DNA of 64,000 nt from Neptunicella marina (GTDB taxonomy: Bacteria > Pseudomonadota > Gammaproteobacteria > Enterobacterales > Alteromonadaceae), in contig NZ_JACNEP010000004.1 of the NCBI RefSeq assembly GCF_014270035.1, forward strand, positions 62,001 to 126,000, given 5' to 3'. The notes under the pieces were generated by a model, which was not told the DNA's origin, did no database searches, and saw only the letters and a list, made by a program, of their open reading frames with translations. Positions 1-9,148 of this stretch are shown here, one piece after another. Both the position numbers and the translations under genes were made by a program. Position 1 is the stretch's first letter. Every line of letters begins with the position of its first letter.

Positions 1-12
1 CAATAAACTGAA

Positions 13-2781
13 TTACAGATTTTCGATGGTTTCTTTCTGCTCGTTGAGTTTTTGCATTTGAGTGCTGAACTCATCCAGCTTAGCGCGCTCTTTGGCGATA
101 ACCGCTTCCGGTGCTTTGCTAACAAAGGTTTCGTTACTCAGTTTGGCTTCGGTGCGGGCAAAGTCGGCTTTGACTTTTTCCAGCGCTTTATTGATACGCG
201 CCAGTTCGGCTTCTTTATCAATCAAGCCTGCCATTGGGATCATCACTTCCATCTCACCCACAATCGCGGTAGCAGATGCCGGGCCCTTTTCACCGTCGGC
301 TAAAATGGTCACTTGTTCTAAACGTGCCATTTTGGTTAACAGTAAATCGGTTGCTTGTAAACGACGTTTGTCTTCACTGCTGGCGTTTTTCAGCAGTACT
401 GATAATGGCTTGCTAGGCGCGATATCCATTTCACCACGGATGTTACGTACACCAACAATCACTTGTTTGAGCCATTCGATATCAGCAACCACTTGTTCAT
501 CCTGCAGGCCTGCATCTACTTGTGGATAGGGCTGCAACATAATGCTGCGGGTATCATCCAGTGAGCATAATGGCGCCACACGTTGCCAGATTTCTTCAGT
601 GATAAACGGCATAACCGGGTGCATTAAACGCAGCAGGCTTTCCAGTACGTTAACCAGCGTATGGCGGGTACCGCGTTTTTGCGCATCGGTGCTGGCATCG
701 CTGTTCAATACCGGTTTGGATAATTCCAGATACCAGTCACAGAACTGGTTCCAGGTGAACTCATATACCGCCTGGGCAGCTAAGTCGAAACGGTAATCTT
801 TTAATGCTGCTTCAAACGCAATAAGTGTTTGTTGGAAACGCGCCCAAATCCAGCGATCGGCCAGACTCAGTTCCAGTTCGCCACCGTTTTTACCGGTATC
901 CTGCTCTTCGGTATTCATCAGTACAAAACGGGATGCGTTCCACAGTTTGTTACAGAAGTTACGGTAACCTTCCACACGGCCCATATCGAAGTTGATATCA
1001 CGACTGGTGGATGCCATGGCGGTAAAGGTAAAGCGCAGTGCATCAGTACCGTAAGCGGCAATTCCATCCGGGAATTGCTGACGGGTACGTTTGGCGATTT
1101 TCTCTGCCAGTTTTGGCTGCATCATGCCAGCGGTACGTTTTTCTACCAGGCTTTCTAAATCGATACCGTCAATCAAATCGATGGGATCAAGTACGTTACC
1201 CTTAGACTTGGACATTTTATTGCCCTGCTCGTCACGGATAAGGCCGGTGATATAAATTTCTTTAAACGGAATTTTGCCGGTGAATTTCTGAGTCATCATG
1301 ATCATTCTGGCTACCCAGAAGAAGATAATGTCAAAACCCGTCACCAGTACCGATGAGGGTACAAAGGTTTCCAGTTCAGGGGTTTTCTGTGGCCAGCCCA
1401 TGGTGGCGAATGGCCACAATGCCGATGAGAACCAGGTATCTAAAACGTCTTCGTCCTGACGCAGGGTTAAACTGTCATCCAGTTTGTATTTGGCGCGCAC
1501 TGCCGCTTCGTCTGTGCCTACATAGATATTGTCGGCATCGTCAAACCAGGCCGGAATGCGGTGTCCCCACCACAACTGACGGCTGATACACCAATCCTGA
1601 ATGTTGTACATCCACTGGTAGTAAGTTTTGTTCCAGTTTTCCGGAACGAATTTAATCTCGCCTTTTTCCACCGCTTCAATCGCCGGTTTGGCCAGAGATT
1701 CAACAGCCACATACCACTGGTTAGTTAGGTAAGGTTCGATAACTGCACCGCTGCGATCACCACGTGGTACTTTTAATTTGTGTGGTTCAACTTTTACCAG
1801 CAGACCTTGCTCTTCTAAATCGGCCACAATTTGCTTACGCGCATCATAACGATCTAAACCACGGTATTGCTCTGGCGCGTTGTCATTGATTTTGGCATCC
1901 GGGGTGAAGATGTTGATCATTTCCAGATCGTGACGTTTACCTAACTCGTAATCGTTAAAATCGTGTGCCGGGGTGATTTTTACGCAGCCAGTACCAAACC
2001 CGGCATCCACGTAATCATCCGCTACTATGTTAATTAAACGACCGGTAATCGGCAGTTTGATTTGTTTGCCAACCAAATGCTGATAGCGTTCATCATCCGG
2101 GTTAATCGCAACCGCGGTATCGCCTAACATGGTTTCCGGGCGGGTAGTGGCTACCACTAACTCACCACTGCCATCGGCCAGCGGATAACGCATGTGCCAC
2201 ATGTGGCCGTCTTCTTCTTCGTTCAGTACTTCTAAATCGGATACCGCAGTGTGCAATACCGGATCCCAGTTCACCAAACGCTGACCACGGTAAATTAAAC
2301 CCTCGTCATACAGCTGAATAAACACTTCCTGCACCGCGGCAGATAAATTGTCATCCATGGTGAATACTTCACGCTCCCAGTCGGCAGAGGTGCCTAAACG
2401 GCGCATTTGTGAGGTAATAGTGCCGCCGGAATGTGCTTTCCAGTCCCACACTTTTTCAATAAATTTATCGCGACCTAAATCATGACGTGTCTGACCTGCT
2501 GCGTTTAACTGACGCTCGACTACCATTTGAGTGGCGATACCGGCGTGATCGGTGCCCACTTGCCATAAGGTGTTATCACCTTTCATGCGGTGGTAGCGGG
2601 TTAAAATATCCATAATGGTTTGCTGGAAACCGTGACCCATGTGCAGGCTACCGGTCACATTCGGTGGTGGTAATAAAATACAGTAAGGCTCGCCTTCACC
2701 ACTGGCTTTGAAATAGCCTTGTTCTTCCCATTGCTGATAACGGGATTGTTCGATATTTTGCGGATTAAACGTCTTATCCAT
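13..2781 (-). CDS. valS: Valyl-tRNA synthetase
   Basis: Class I aminoacyl-tRNA synthetase that charges tRNA-Val in the cytoplasm. The HIGH signature is present as HMGH at residues 47-50 and the KMSKS loop is intact (NKMSKSKGN, near residue 550). The editing (CP1) domain lies between them, the anticodon-binding domain follows, and the protein ends in the valine-specific coiled-coil arm rich in Lys/Glu. The chosen ATG at 2781 gives 922 aa, close to the usual length. An in-frame extension to 2925 would add 48 residues that lack the family's N-terminus and are the holC sequence read in another frame. The start overlaps the holC stop by 8 bases, so the gene is the last of a pepA-holC-valS operon, an arrangement conserved in gammaproteobacteria. 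Confidence 0.97.
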   Translation of the reverse strand: MDKTFNPQNIEQSRYQQWEEQGYFKASGEGEPYCILLPPPNVTGSLHMGHGFQQTIMDILTRYHRMKGDNTLWQVGTDHAGIATQMVVERQLNAAGQTRHDLGRDKFIEKVWDWKAHSGGTITSQMRRLGTSADWEREVFTMDDNLSAAVQEVFIQLYDEGLIYRGQRLVNWDPVLHTAVSDLEVLNEEEDGHMWHMRYPLADGSGELVVATTRPETMLGDTAVAINPDDERYQHLVGKQIKLPITGRLINIVADDYVDAGFGTGCVKITPAHDFNDYELGKRHDLEMINIFTPDAKINDNAPEQYRGLDRYDARKQIVADLEEQGLLVKVEPHKLKVPRGDRSGAVIEPYLTNQWYVAVESLAKPAIEAVEKGEIKFVPENWNKTYYQWMYNIQDWCISRQLWWGHRIPAWFDDADNIYVGTDEAAVRAKYKLDDSLTLRQDEDVLDTWFSSALWPFATMGWPQKTPELETFVPSSVLVTGFDIIFFWVARMIMMTQKFTGKIPFKEIYITGLIRDEQGNKMSKSKGNVLDPIDLIDGIDLESLVEKRTAGMMQPKLAEKIAKRTRQQFPDGIAAYGTDALRFTFTAMASTSRDINFDMGRVEGYRNFCNKLWNASRFVLMNTEEQDTGKNGGELELSLADRWIWARFQQTLIAFEAALKDYRFDLAAQAVYEFTWNQFCDWYLELSKPVLNSDASTDAQKRGTRHTLVNVLESLLRLMHPVMPFITEEIWQRVAPLCSLDDTRSIMLQPYPQVDAGLQDEQVVADIEWLKQVIVGVRNIRGEMDIAPSKPLSVLLKNASSEDKRRLQATDLLLTKMARLEQVTILADGEKGPASATAIVGEMEVMIPMAGLIDKEAELARINKALEKVKADFARTEAKLSNETFVSKAPEAVIAKERAKLDEFSTQMQKLNEQKETIENL

Positions 2782-3235
2782 TGTGTGTCTCGTGATTAAA
2801 TTTTGCGGGAGTGGTCGCCAGTTGATGCCCGGCTGCGCGATAGTGTTTGTATCTTTCTCTGGCCTGTTGTTTGGCCTGTTCTTCGGCCGGAACAAAGTCG
2901 TAAATCTGTCTGAAGCGTTGCGCATAGTCAGGCATATTATTACTGAGGTTAATCAGTACTGCGCGATTATTGACGTTTGCCTGCTGCCAGTTGATTTCTA
3001 CCGGGGCGCCATTAGCCGGACCTTCGCCAGCTAAATTATGTGGTACAAAGGCATCAACAGGTTGTTGCCATAACAAATCGTCAATCGCTTCTGCATCCGC
3101 TTTGCTGCCAGTTAAAATAACGCAGCGTTGACGCTGACGATAACAGTCGGTCGCTAACTGACAGGCCAGCATAAAGCTGGCCGGTTGATTTAGATGTTGT
3201 TCCTGCTCAAGCAGGTGAAAAAGGATACTGGCCAC
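2774..3235 (-). CDS. holC: DNA polymerase III chi subunit
   Basis: Chi subunit of the replicative polymerase clamp-loader complex; it links the psi subunit to single-strand-binding protein. The 153-aa length and the pattern (N-terminal ...HLLEQEQ..., Cys/Arg-rich helix, [14 protein letters not shown], then PVEINW and a C-terminal YDFVPAEEQ motif) match the HolC family. Translation starts at GTG, whose first base is the last base of the pepA TAG stop (TAGTG junction), so it is probably translationally coupled. Its stop overlaps the valS start. Little else is unusual. Confidence 0.93.
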   Translation of the reverse strand: MASILFHLLEQEQHLNQPASFMLACQLATDCYRQRQRCVILTGSKADAEAIDDLLWQQPVDAFVPHNLAGEGPANGAPVEINWQQANVNNRAVLINLSNNMPDYAQRFRQIYDFVPAEEQAKQQARERYKHYRAAGHQLATTPAKFNHETHNG

Positions 3236-4743
3236 TAGTCTTCCGCTGTTTCGCCCACTCGGTTTAATAAGAATTGGGTTAACATAGGTACTGGACGGCC
3301 AGTTGAACCTTTGTTTTTACCACCACTCATCCAGGCTGTTCCGGCTACATCAAGGTGTGCCCAATTGTACTTTTTAGTGAAACGCGCCAGGAAACAACCA
3401 GCGGTGATAGCACCACCGTAGCGGCCACCTAAGTTGGTGAAATCAGCAAAACTGGATTCCAGTTGTTCCTGATACTCATCCCATAAAGGTAAGCGCCAGG
3501 CTTTGTCGCTGCTTTGTTCAGACGCGTTTAATAATTCGTGAGCTAACGGATTGTGTGAGCTCATCAAACCGCTGGCGTGTTTACCTAAAGCAACAACGCA
3601 GGCACCGGTTAGCGTTGCAACGTCAATAACCGTATCCGGGTTAAAGCGCTCAACGTAAGTTAATACATCACACAATACTAAACGGCCTTCAGCGTCGGTA
3701 TTTAATACTTCAACGGTTTGGCCAGACATGGTGGTAAGAATATCACCCGGACGATAGGCATTGGCATCGGGCATGTTTTCACAGCCAGCTAATACGCCAA
3801 TAACATTGATTGGCAAATTAAGTGCCGTCAACGCATGCATGGTACCTAATACACCTGCTGCGCCGCCCATGTCGTATTTCATTTCATCCATGGCTTCGGA
3901 TGGTTTAATTGAAATACCGCCGGAATCAAAGGTTAAGCCTTTACCCACTAACACCACTGGCGCCTGCGATTCTGCGCCGCCGTTGTGGCGAATAATGGTC
4001 ATGATGGATTCGTTGGCAGAACCACGGCCTACTGCTAAGTATGAATTCATACCCAACTCAGCCATTTTTTGTTCGTTAACTGATTCAACACTCAGCGAAC
4101 TGTATTGCTGTGCCAGCTTTTGAGCCGATTCAAGTAAATAAGCAGGATTACAGATGTTTGGCGGCATATTCGCCACATCTTTACAACTTTTCATGCCTTC
4201 TGATACCGCCATGCCATGTTCAATCGCACGTTCACCAATAGGTAATTCACGGCGTGTAGGCACATTGAACACTAACTTGCGTAGTGGGCGACGTTGATCT
4301 GATTTTTTACTTTTTAATTGATCAAAACTGTAAAGTGAATCAAGGGTGGTTTCTACAGCCTGACGTACTTTCCAGTAAGTATCACGACCTTTAACGTGTA
4401 ATTCAGTTAAAAAGCATACCGCTTCCATTGAACCTGTTTCATTCAGATTACTGATGGTTTTCGCTACAATTTGCTTGAACTGACGCTCATCTAACTCACG
4501 TTCTTTGCCACAACCTACCAATAAAACACGTTCGCTTAAAATATTCGGCAAGTGATGTAACAACAGCATTTGTCCGGCTTTGCCTTCCAAATCGCCGCGG
4601 CGGATTAAATTGCTGATGTAACCGCCACTAATTTCATCCAGTTGCTCGGCAACCGGTGTTAACCGGCGAGGCTCAAAAACACCCACCACGATACAGGCGC
4701 TGCGTTGCTTTTCCGGACTGCCACTTTTTACGCTGAATTCCAT
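3235..4743 (-). CDS. pepA: Leucyl aminopeptidase (cytosol M17 family)
   Basis: M17 di-metal aminopeptidase that removes N-terminal residues from peptides; in Escherichia coli the same protein also acts in carAB regulation and Xer site-specific recombination. The 502-aa length fits. The metal-binding and catalytic blocks are visible: [16 protein letters not shown] (Lys and Asp ligands) and the family signature NTDAEGRL. The gene leads the pepA-holC-valS operon, with a 183-bp divergent spacer to lptF. Whether this copy has the DNA-binding roles cannot be judged from the sequence alone. Confidence 0.97.
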   Translation of the reverse strand: MEFSVKSGSPEKQRSACIVVGVFEPRRLTPVAEQLDEISGGYISNLIRRGDLEGKAGQMLLLHHLPNILSERVLLVGCGKERELDERQFKQIVAKTISNLNETGSMEAVCFLTELHVKGRDTYWKVRQAVETTLDSLYSFDQLKSKKSDQRRPLRKLVFNVPTRRELPIGERAIEHGMAVSEGMKSCKDVANMPPNICNPAYLLESAQKLAQQYSSLSVESVNEQKMAELGMNSYLAVGRGSANESIMTIIRHNGGAESQAPVVLVGKGLTFDSGGISIKPSEAMDEMKYDMGGAAGVLGTMHALTALNLPINVIGVLAGCENMPDANAYRPGDILTTMSGQTVEVLNTDAEGRLVLCDVLTYVERFNPDTVIDVATLTGACVVALGKHASGLMSSHNPLAHELLNASEQSSDKAWRLPLWDEYQEQLESSFADFTNLGGRYGGAITAGCFLARFTKKYNWAHLDVAGTAWMSGGKNKGSTGRPVPMLTQFLLNRVGETAED

Positions 4744-4926
4744 GGCTAAAACTGCCCCCTTGAAGTTAACAGATATAGGCTGTAATTTGTCTGACTGAGA
4801 TAAAAAAAGGCCACGAAATTGACCTTATTGAAACACTCAGTAAAAATTAAAACTTGTGAAAACACTAAGTTTACTTAAAATTTCACAGCATTCCACTAAA
4901 AAACCCACTTTTCCTTAGGTAGAGAT

Positions 4927-6033
4927 TTGCTGTTATTTAGATATTTACTGTCAGAAACCATGAAATCGCAGATCGCGGTGTTTATGGTATTAATGGCAAT
5001 TTTTATTACTCAGAAATTTGTCCGTGTTCTGGCAGATGCCACCAATGGTGATATCCCTGCTGGTTTAATCATGGGCTTTTTGTCTTTGCAGTTGCCTGTA
5101 TTGGCGGCGTTAATCCTGCCATTAAGTCTGTTTTTAGGCATTATGCTGGCTCACGGGCGATTGTATGCCGACAGTGAAATGGCGGTGTTGCGCGCCTGCG
5201 GTATCAGCGAATGGTATGTCACCCGGGTGATGTTGTTTTTAGGTTTAATGGTGGCGATAGTCACAGCCAGTTTGACCTTGTGGTTGGCGCCTGCGGCAGT
5301 GGAGCGTGAATACCAGTTAGAAGAACAGGCCGGGGCGGAATCGGGTTTAACTACGCTAATCCCCGGGCGTTTCCAGGAAACGGCGAACGAACAGGCGGTG
5401 ATGTTTGTGCATGATATTGGCACCGACAACAACCAACTTGAAGGCGTATTTGTTGCCCAGCACAAAAATCAGGAAGAAGATAAATCGGTACATCTGGTGT
5501 ATGCGAAAATCGGTAATGTCACCGAAGAGGCCGATGGCTCGCAGCAATTAATTTTGCAACAAGGCAAACAATATGAAGGCATGCGCGGACAACGTGATTA
5601 CCAGATAGTATCGTTTGATCAGTATCAAATTCAGATAGCCGAGCAACAGGCAGAACAAAAACGCCGCAAACTGACGGCATATCCTACCATGCAGTTGCTG
5701 GATGATAACTCCATCGATGCTATCGCTGAGTTGCAATGGCGTATCTCCATTCCTTTATCCATCATGTTTTTAGTTTTGATTGCGGTACCGCTTAGCTCAG
5801 TTGACCCAAGGCAGGGGCGCTTTGGCAAAATTTTTCCGGCGTTACTGATGTATTTGGGTTATTTCCTGTTGTTGATGGCAGGCCGTAAAGTGCTGGAAGA
5901 TGGTAAAATTCCGCCGCAATTTGGTTTGTGGTGGGTGCATGGCGTGGTGTTATTGATTGGATTTGTATTACTGGTTCGTGGGCGTTCGCTCGGGGTTAAA
6001 ATCCGTGCAGGGTTACTTGGAGGCCGCGCATGA
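4927..6033 (+). CDS. lptF: LPS export ABC transporter permease LptF
   Basis: Inner-membrane permease of the LptB2FG complex that extracts lipopolysaccharide and passes it to LptC/A. It has the YjgP/YjgQ architecture: N-terminal membrane segments (residues about 15-35, 50-75, 95-120), a large periplasmic beta-jellyroll (about 125-265) and three C-terminal membrane segments. The proposed start is TTG at 4927, preceded by TTAGGTAGAG. It gives the N-terminus MLLFRYLLSETMKSQ, which aligns with the family's usual first residues (RYL..E..K.Q), so a downstream Met would truncate the first conserved block. It overlaps lptG by 4 bases (ATGA) and is divergent from pepA, as in most gammaproteobacteria. 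Confidence 0.95.
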   Translation: MLLFRYLLSETMKSQIAVFMVLMAIFITQKFVRVLADATNGDIPAGLIMGFLSLQLPVLAALILPLSLFLGIMLAHGRLYADSEMAVLRACGISEWYVTRVMLFLGLMVAIVTASLTLWLAPAAVEREYQLEEQAGAESGLTTLIPGRFQETANEQAVMFVHDIGTDNNQLEGVFVAQHKNQEEDKSVHLVYAKIGNVTEEADGSQQLILQQGKQYEGMRGQRDYQIVSFDQYQIQIAEQQAEQKRRKLTAYPTMQLLDDNSIDAIAELQWRISIPLSIMFLVLIAVPLSSVDPRQGRFGKIFPALLMYLGYFLLLMAGRKVLEDGKIPPQFGLWWVHGVVLLIGFVLLVRGRSLGVKIRAGLLGGRA

Positions 6034-7091
6034 TCCGTATTCTGGATGTTTATCTTGCCCGTGTATTGCTCAGCACCACCTTTATTAGTTTGTTTATTCT
6101 GGTTGGCCTTAGCAGCCTGTTAAAGTTTGTCGATCAGCTTAAGCAAATTGGTCGTGGAAGCTATGACATGATGGCGGCTGGCATTTATGTGTTGCTCAGT
6201 ATGCCAAGAGAGATTGAACAGTTTTTCCCCATGGCAACCTTACTAGGGGGATTAATTGGTTTAGGGCTACTTGCCAGTAATAGCGAGTTGGTGGTGATGC
6301 AGGCGGCGGGATTAAGCCGCGGCAATATTATTGCTTCTGCCATGAAAACAGCTTTGCTGATGGTGGTATTTGTGATGGCGCTTGGTGAGTGGGTTGCGCC
6401 CGTTACTGAAACCAAAGCTAAAGAAATCCGTACTCAGGCCATATCTGGTGGTAGTTTATTTTCTGGTGATCAACTCACCTGGGCTAAAGACGGCGATAAC
6501 TTTGTCAGTATTGGTGAGGTAATTAGTAAGGATGCACTTACTGACGTTAATATTTATCAGTTTGATCAGGAGCTAAATCTAATCAAAATCACAGCCGCTA
6601 ATAAAGCCAGTTACGCAGGCAATAGCTGGCGTTTGACTGGCGTGAGTTACACCGATTTTAGCGATAAAAAAATCGTTACAACCAAGGTAGCCCAAGCGCG
6701 CTGGCAGTCGTCCCTGACGCCGGACAAATTAGGTGTGGTAACCATTAAACCGGAAGCATTATCCATTCGGGGGTTACAGGATTACGTCAATTATTTGCGT
6801 GCCAACAGTCAGGACGCTAATCGTTATGAACTGGCGTTGTGGCGCAAAATTTTGCAGCCCTTATCGGTGGCGGTTATGTTGTTAATGGCGTTGTCTTTTA
6901 TCTTTGGGCCGCTGCGCAGTGTGACCATGGGGGCGCGCATTATCATGGGTGTGCTGACCGGTTTTGGCTTTTTTATTGCCAACGAGATTTTCGGCCCTCT
7001 GAGTATGGTGTATCAGCTGCCACCGATTGTGGGGGCGGCGTTACCCAGTCTGGTGTTTGCCGTTTTTGCCCTGTACCAGATTAGACGTTAA
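6030..7091 (+). CDS. lptG: LPS export ABC transporter permease LptG
   Basis: Partner permease of LptF. The family N-terminus (I..LD.YLAR..L..T), the SMPREIEQFFPMATLLGGLIGLG coupling region, a periplasmic jellyroll and three C-terminal membrane helices ending in PSLVFAVFALYQIRR are all visible. At 353 aa it has normal length. It starts inside the lptF stop codon overlap (ATGA) and is followed closely by the convergent LacI-family gene, with only 6 bases between the two stop codons and no obvious terminator. Confidence 0.95.
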   Translation: MIRILDVYLARVLLSTTFISLFILVGLSSLLKFVDQLKQIGRGSYDMMAAGIYVLLSMPREIEQFFPMATLLGGLIGLGLLASNSELVVMQAAGLSRGNIIASAMKTALLMVVFVMALGEWVAPVTETKAKEIRTQAISGGSLFSGDQLTWAKDGDNFVSIGEVISKDALTDVNIYQFDQELNLIKITAANKASYAGNSWRLTGVSYTDFSDKKIVTTKVAQARWQSSLTPDKLGVVTIKPEALSIRGLQDYVNYLRANSQDANRYELALWRKILQPLSVAVMLLMALSFIFGPLRSVTMGARIIMGVLTGFGFFIANEIFGPLSMVYQLPPIVGAALPSLVFAVFALYQIRR

Positions 7092-7097
7092 AACCGG

Positions 7098-8102
7098 TTA
7101 GTTGGCAGCCTGGCCGTGAGATTCGCGGCAAGTAATACTGCTGGGTAGCAGTGTTTTGGCATCCGGATTTTGCCCGGAAATACGATCAATCGCCGCTTTG
7201 GCCATTTCAACAAAGGGCTGACGTACAGTGGTGAGTTGCGGCCATACCATGGTCGCAATCGATGTATCGTCAAACCCTACAACAGAAATGTCTTTTGGGA
7301 TCGCAAACTGATGTTTGTGCACGACCGCCATCACTGCCGCAGCCATTTCGTCATTACTGGCAAAAATCGCACTGGGCTTATCTTTTAAACTTAATAATTG
7401 CTCAGTGGCGCTGAGTGCCGATTTATAACTAAAATCTCCCTCTGCGATGAGTTCAGGTTGAATCGACAGTTTATGTTGTTGCAGTGCTTGCTGATAACCG
7501 GCTAAACGCAGTTGCGTAACACCCTGCGATTTATCGCCGCTGATAAAGCCAATGCGTGTATGGCCTTGTTCAATCAAACTTGAGGTTAAGTCTGCTGCAG
7601 CTTGCTGTTCATCAATACTCACGGTTGAGTGGAATTTATCCTGTAGTGCCATATGTTGCTGACCCACGCAAACATAGGGAATGTTAAACGCACTAATACG
7701 CTCTAAAAGACTTTTATCTTCGCTTAAGGGCGGTAAAACAATGACGCCGTCAACGCCGCTGCAAAGGGCTTGCAGTTTGCTGTCCAGCAACCGGTCGGCA
7801 TTATTTTCTTCCACTATCAGGTGATAACCCACTTCACTGCAATAACGTAAACAGCCAAACAAAAATTGTGAAACGTAGGGGCTATTTGGCTCAAAACATA
7901 ACACGCCAATAAAGTTTTTACGGCCACTGGATAGGTTTTTAGCGGCAAAATTAGGGCGGTATCCGAGATCCTGTACTGCCTGTTCGATTTTTTGGCGCGT
8001 ACTGTCCTTAACGTTGCCGCCTTTATTTAATACTCGCGAAACCGTCATCATGGAAACGCCAGCATGCTCAGCAACATCCTGAATGGTTATATTTTTACGC
8101 AT
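7098..8102 (-). CDS. LacI-family transcriptional regulator
   Basis: Sugar-responsive repressor, 334 aa. The N-terminal LacI helix-turn-helix is intact (ITIQDVAEHAGVSMMTVSRVLN, residues about 5-26), followed by the hinge helix (NFAAKNLSSGRKN) and a periplasmic-binding-protein-like effector domain (FIGVLCFEPNSPYVSQF... VVGFDDTSIATMVWPQLTTVRQP). The effector cannot be read from the sequence. A perfect 16-bp LacI-type palindrome over the promoter of the TonB receptor at 9149 makes that receptor, with the GH28 pectinase after it, the likely target; an oligogalacturonide or related sugar is the inferred signal. Confidence 0.93.
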   Translation of the reverse strand: MRKNITIQDVAEHAGVSMMTVSRVLNKGGNVKDSTRQKIEQAVQDLGYRPNFAAKNLSSGRKNFIGVLCFEPNSPYVSQFLFGCLRYCSEVGYHLIVEENNADRLLDSKLQALCSGVDGVIVLPPLSEDKSLLERISAFNIPYVCVGQQHMALQDKFHSTVSIDEQQAAADLTSSLIEQGHTRIGFISGDKSQGVTQLRLAGYQQALQQHKLSIQPELIAEGDFSYKSALSATEQLLSLKDKPSAIFASNDEMAAAVMAVVHKHQFAIPKDISVVGFDDTSIATMVWPQLTTVRQPFVEMAKAAIDRISGQNPDAKTLLPSSITCRESHGQAAN

Positions 8103-8217
8103 TTAGCCTGACTTGCTACTTAAAAGCAGCCATTTCATTTAAGTTATTGGAACCGTTAATACTATCCATTTTTTGCGTTAATTTCAGCGCAATTCAACGC
8201 GCTGACCAATCGCAGAT

Positions 8218-8733
8218 TTAAGCGCTATAACCTTTCCAGCTGCGGTGGTGGTTTTGCTCTTTGGTCAGGCTGACCACTTCGGTTTTTGCGATGCGATCTT
8301 GCAGTGATAATTTGCTTTTAAAATCGATAATGGCGAGTAATGTGCCAGCACCCAATAATGAACTGATCATTCTTAGCATCAGCCGGGGGTAGGTGAGTGG
8401 CTGTTCATTGGTAGACAGAATTCTAAGTCGCCATGCTCTCATGCCCAGGGTTTGACCACCGTGTTTCCAAAACCACAGAAAAAATCCGGCAACCCACAAT
8501 ATAACCCAGATTTGGATAAGCGCTCTGGCCCACATTGAGTGGCCAATAAAGTCACTCGGAAACGCATAACCCTGCATATCTATTACGCCATTATTGAGCA
8601 TGATTACCATTGGCAAAATCATCACCATTGCGGCACACATAGCTACAGCAACCGCTACTAGCGTGTCGTAAACCATAGCGGCCAGTCGTCTGAAAATACC
8701 TGCGCGTGGATAATTTGTTTGTGAATCTGTCAT
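8218..8733 (-). CDS. RDD-family membrane protein
   Basis: 171-aa integral membrane protein with the RDD family features: the opening ...YPRAGIFRRLAAMVYDTLVAVAV with Arg and Asp in the first membrane segment, a central hydrophobic pair, and the GGQTLGMRAWRLRI block followed by a C-terminal D. Three to four membrane segments are apparent. RDD proteins are poorly characterised; some have been linked to Na+/H+ exchange, but nothing here specifies a substrate. It lies upstream of the LacI gene on the same strand with a 115-bp gap, so co-transcription is possible but not shown. Confidence 0.85.
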   Translation of the reverse strand: MTDSQTNYPRAGIFRRLAAMVYDTLVAVAVAMCAAMVMILPMVIMLNNGVIDMQGYAFPSDFIGHSMWARALIQIWVILWVAGFFLWFWKHGGQTLGMRAWRLRILSTNEQPLTYPRLMLRMISSLLGAGTLLAIIDFKSKLSLQDRIAKTEVVSLTKEQNHHRSWKGYSA

Positions 8734-9148
8734 GGATACTGCTGGTAATGGCTACAAAATTAACTGGAACTCAGTGTACCAAGAATCAGCTGATAAAGGC
8801 GATATATCTTAATTCCGGCACCTTGATTTAAGGGCGCATATTCAAAAAGTGAAAAAGATTTATTCAAATATGAAGTTTTTTTCAAAGACTTTTTGAGCTT
8901 GTCTCTAATATTTTTTAATCTCTTCGCAACATCAGGTTAACAAGTTTTGTGTTTTTTTAACTATAATTTGCCACCGGTGGCAAGTTGGCGGGTTTAGTCA
9001 GGTTAAATAACAAACCAAAAAAAAGACCGGGTGCGAGGGAATAAATAACAACAAGATGTAGCGACCGTATTTGTTCACATCGTCAACTCCTACAGTAACT
9101 ACGTTGTTGGCTGGCGATGACAATAAAATCCATAACGGAGAATGTACA
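8734..9148 (+). promoter_or_regulatory. Intergenic regulatory region upstream of TonB receptor
   Basis: A 415-bp AT-rich gap between the divergent RDD gene and the TonB receptor. It holds a -10 hexamer TATAAT at 8962-8967 with a weak -35 (TTAACA, 8937-8942, 19-bp spacer), and a LacI-type operator described separately. The expected transcript start is near 8974, giving a leader of about 175 nt. No small gene or recognisable riboswitch was seen in the leader. Confidence 0.55.
8968..8983. promoter_or_regulatory. LacI-family operator (perfect 16-bp palindrome)
   Basis: TTGCCACCGGTGGCAA is a perfect inverted repeat with the central CG typical of LacI/GalR-family operators. It begins at the last base of the -10 region and covers the predicted transcription start, a position expected for repression. 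The LacI-family gene at 7098-8102 is the obvious candidate regulator. Confidence 0.75.

Noticed and set aside
2782-2925. N-terminal extension of valS
   Set aside because: It reads the holC gene in another frame; residues are not valS-like and the ATG at 2781 gives the family's N-terminus.
8140-8165. Imperfect dyad TTGGAACCGTTAATA upstream of the LacI gene
   Set aside because: Only about half of the arm positions match, and it differs from the receptor operator; autoregulation not supported.
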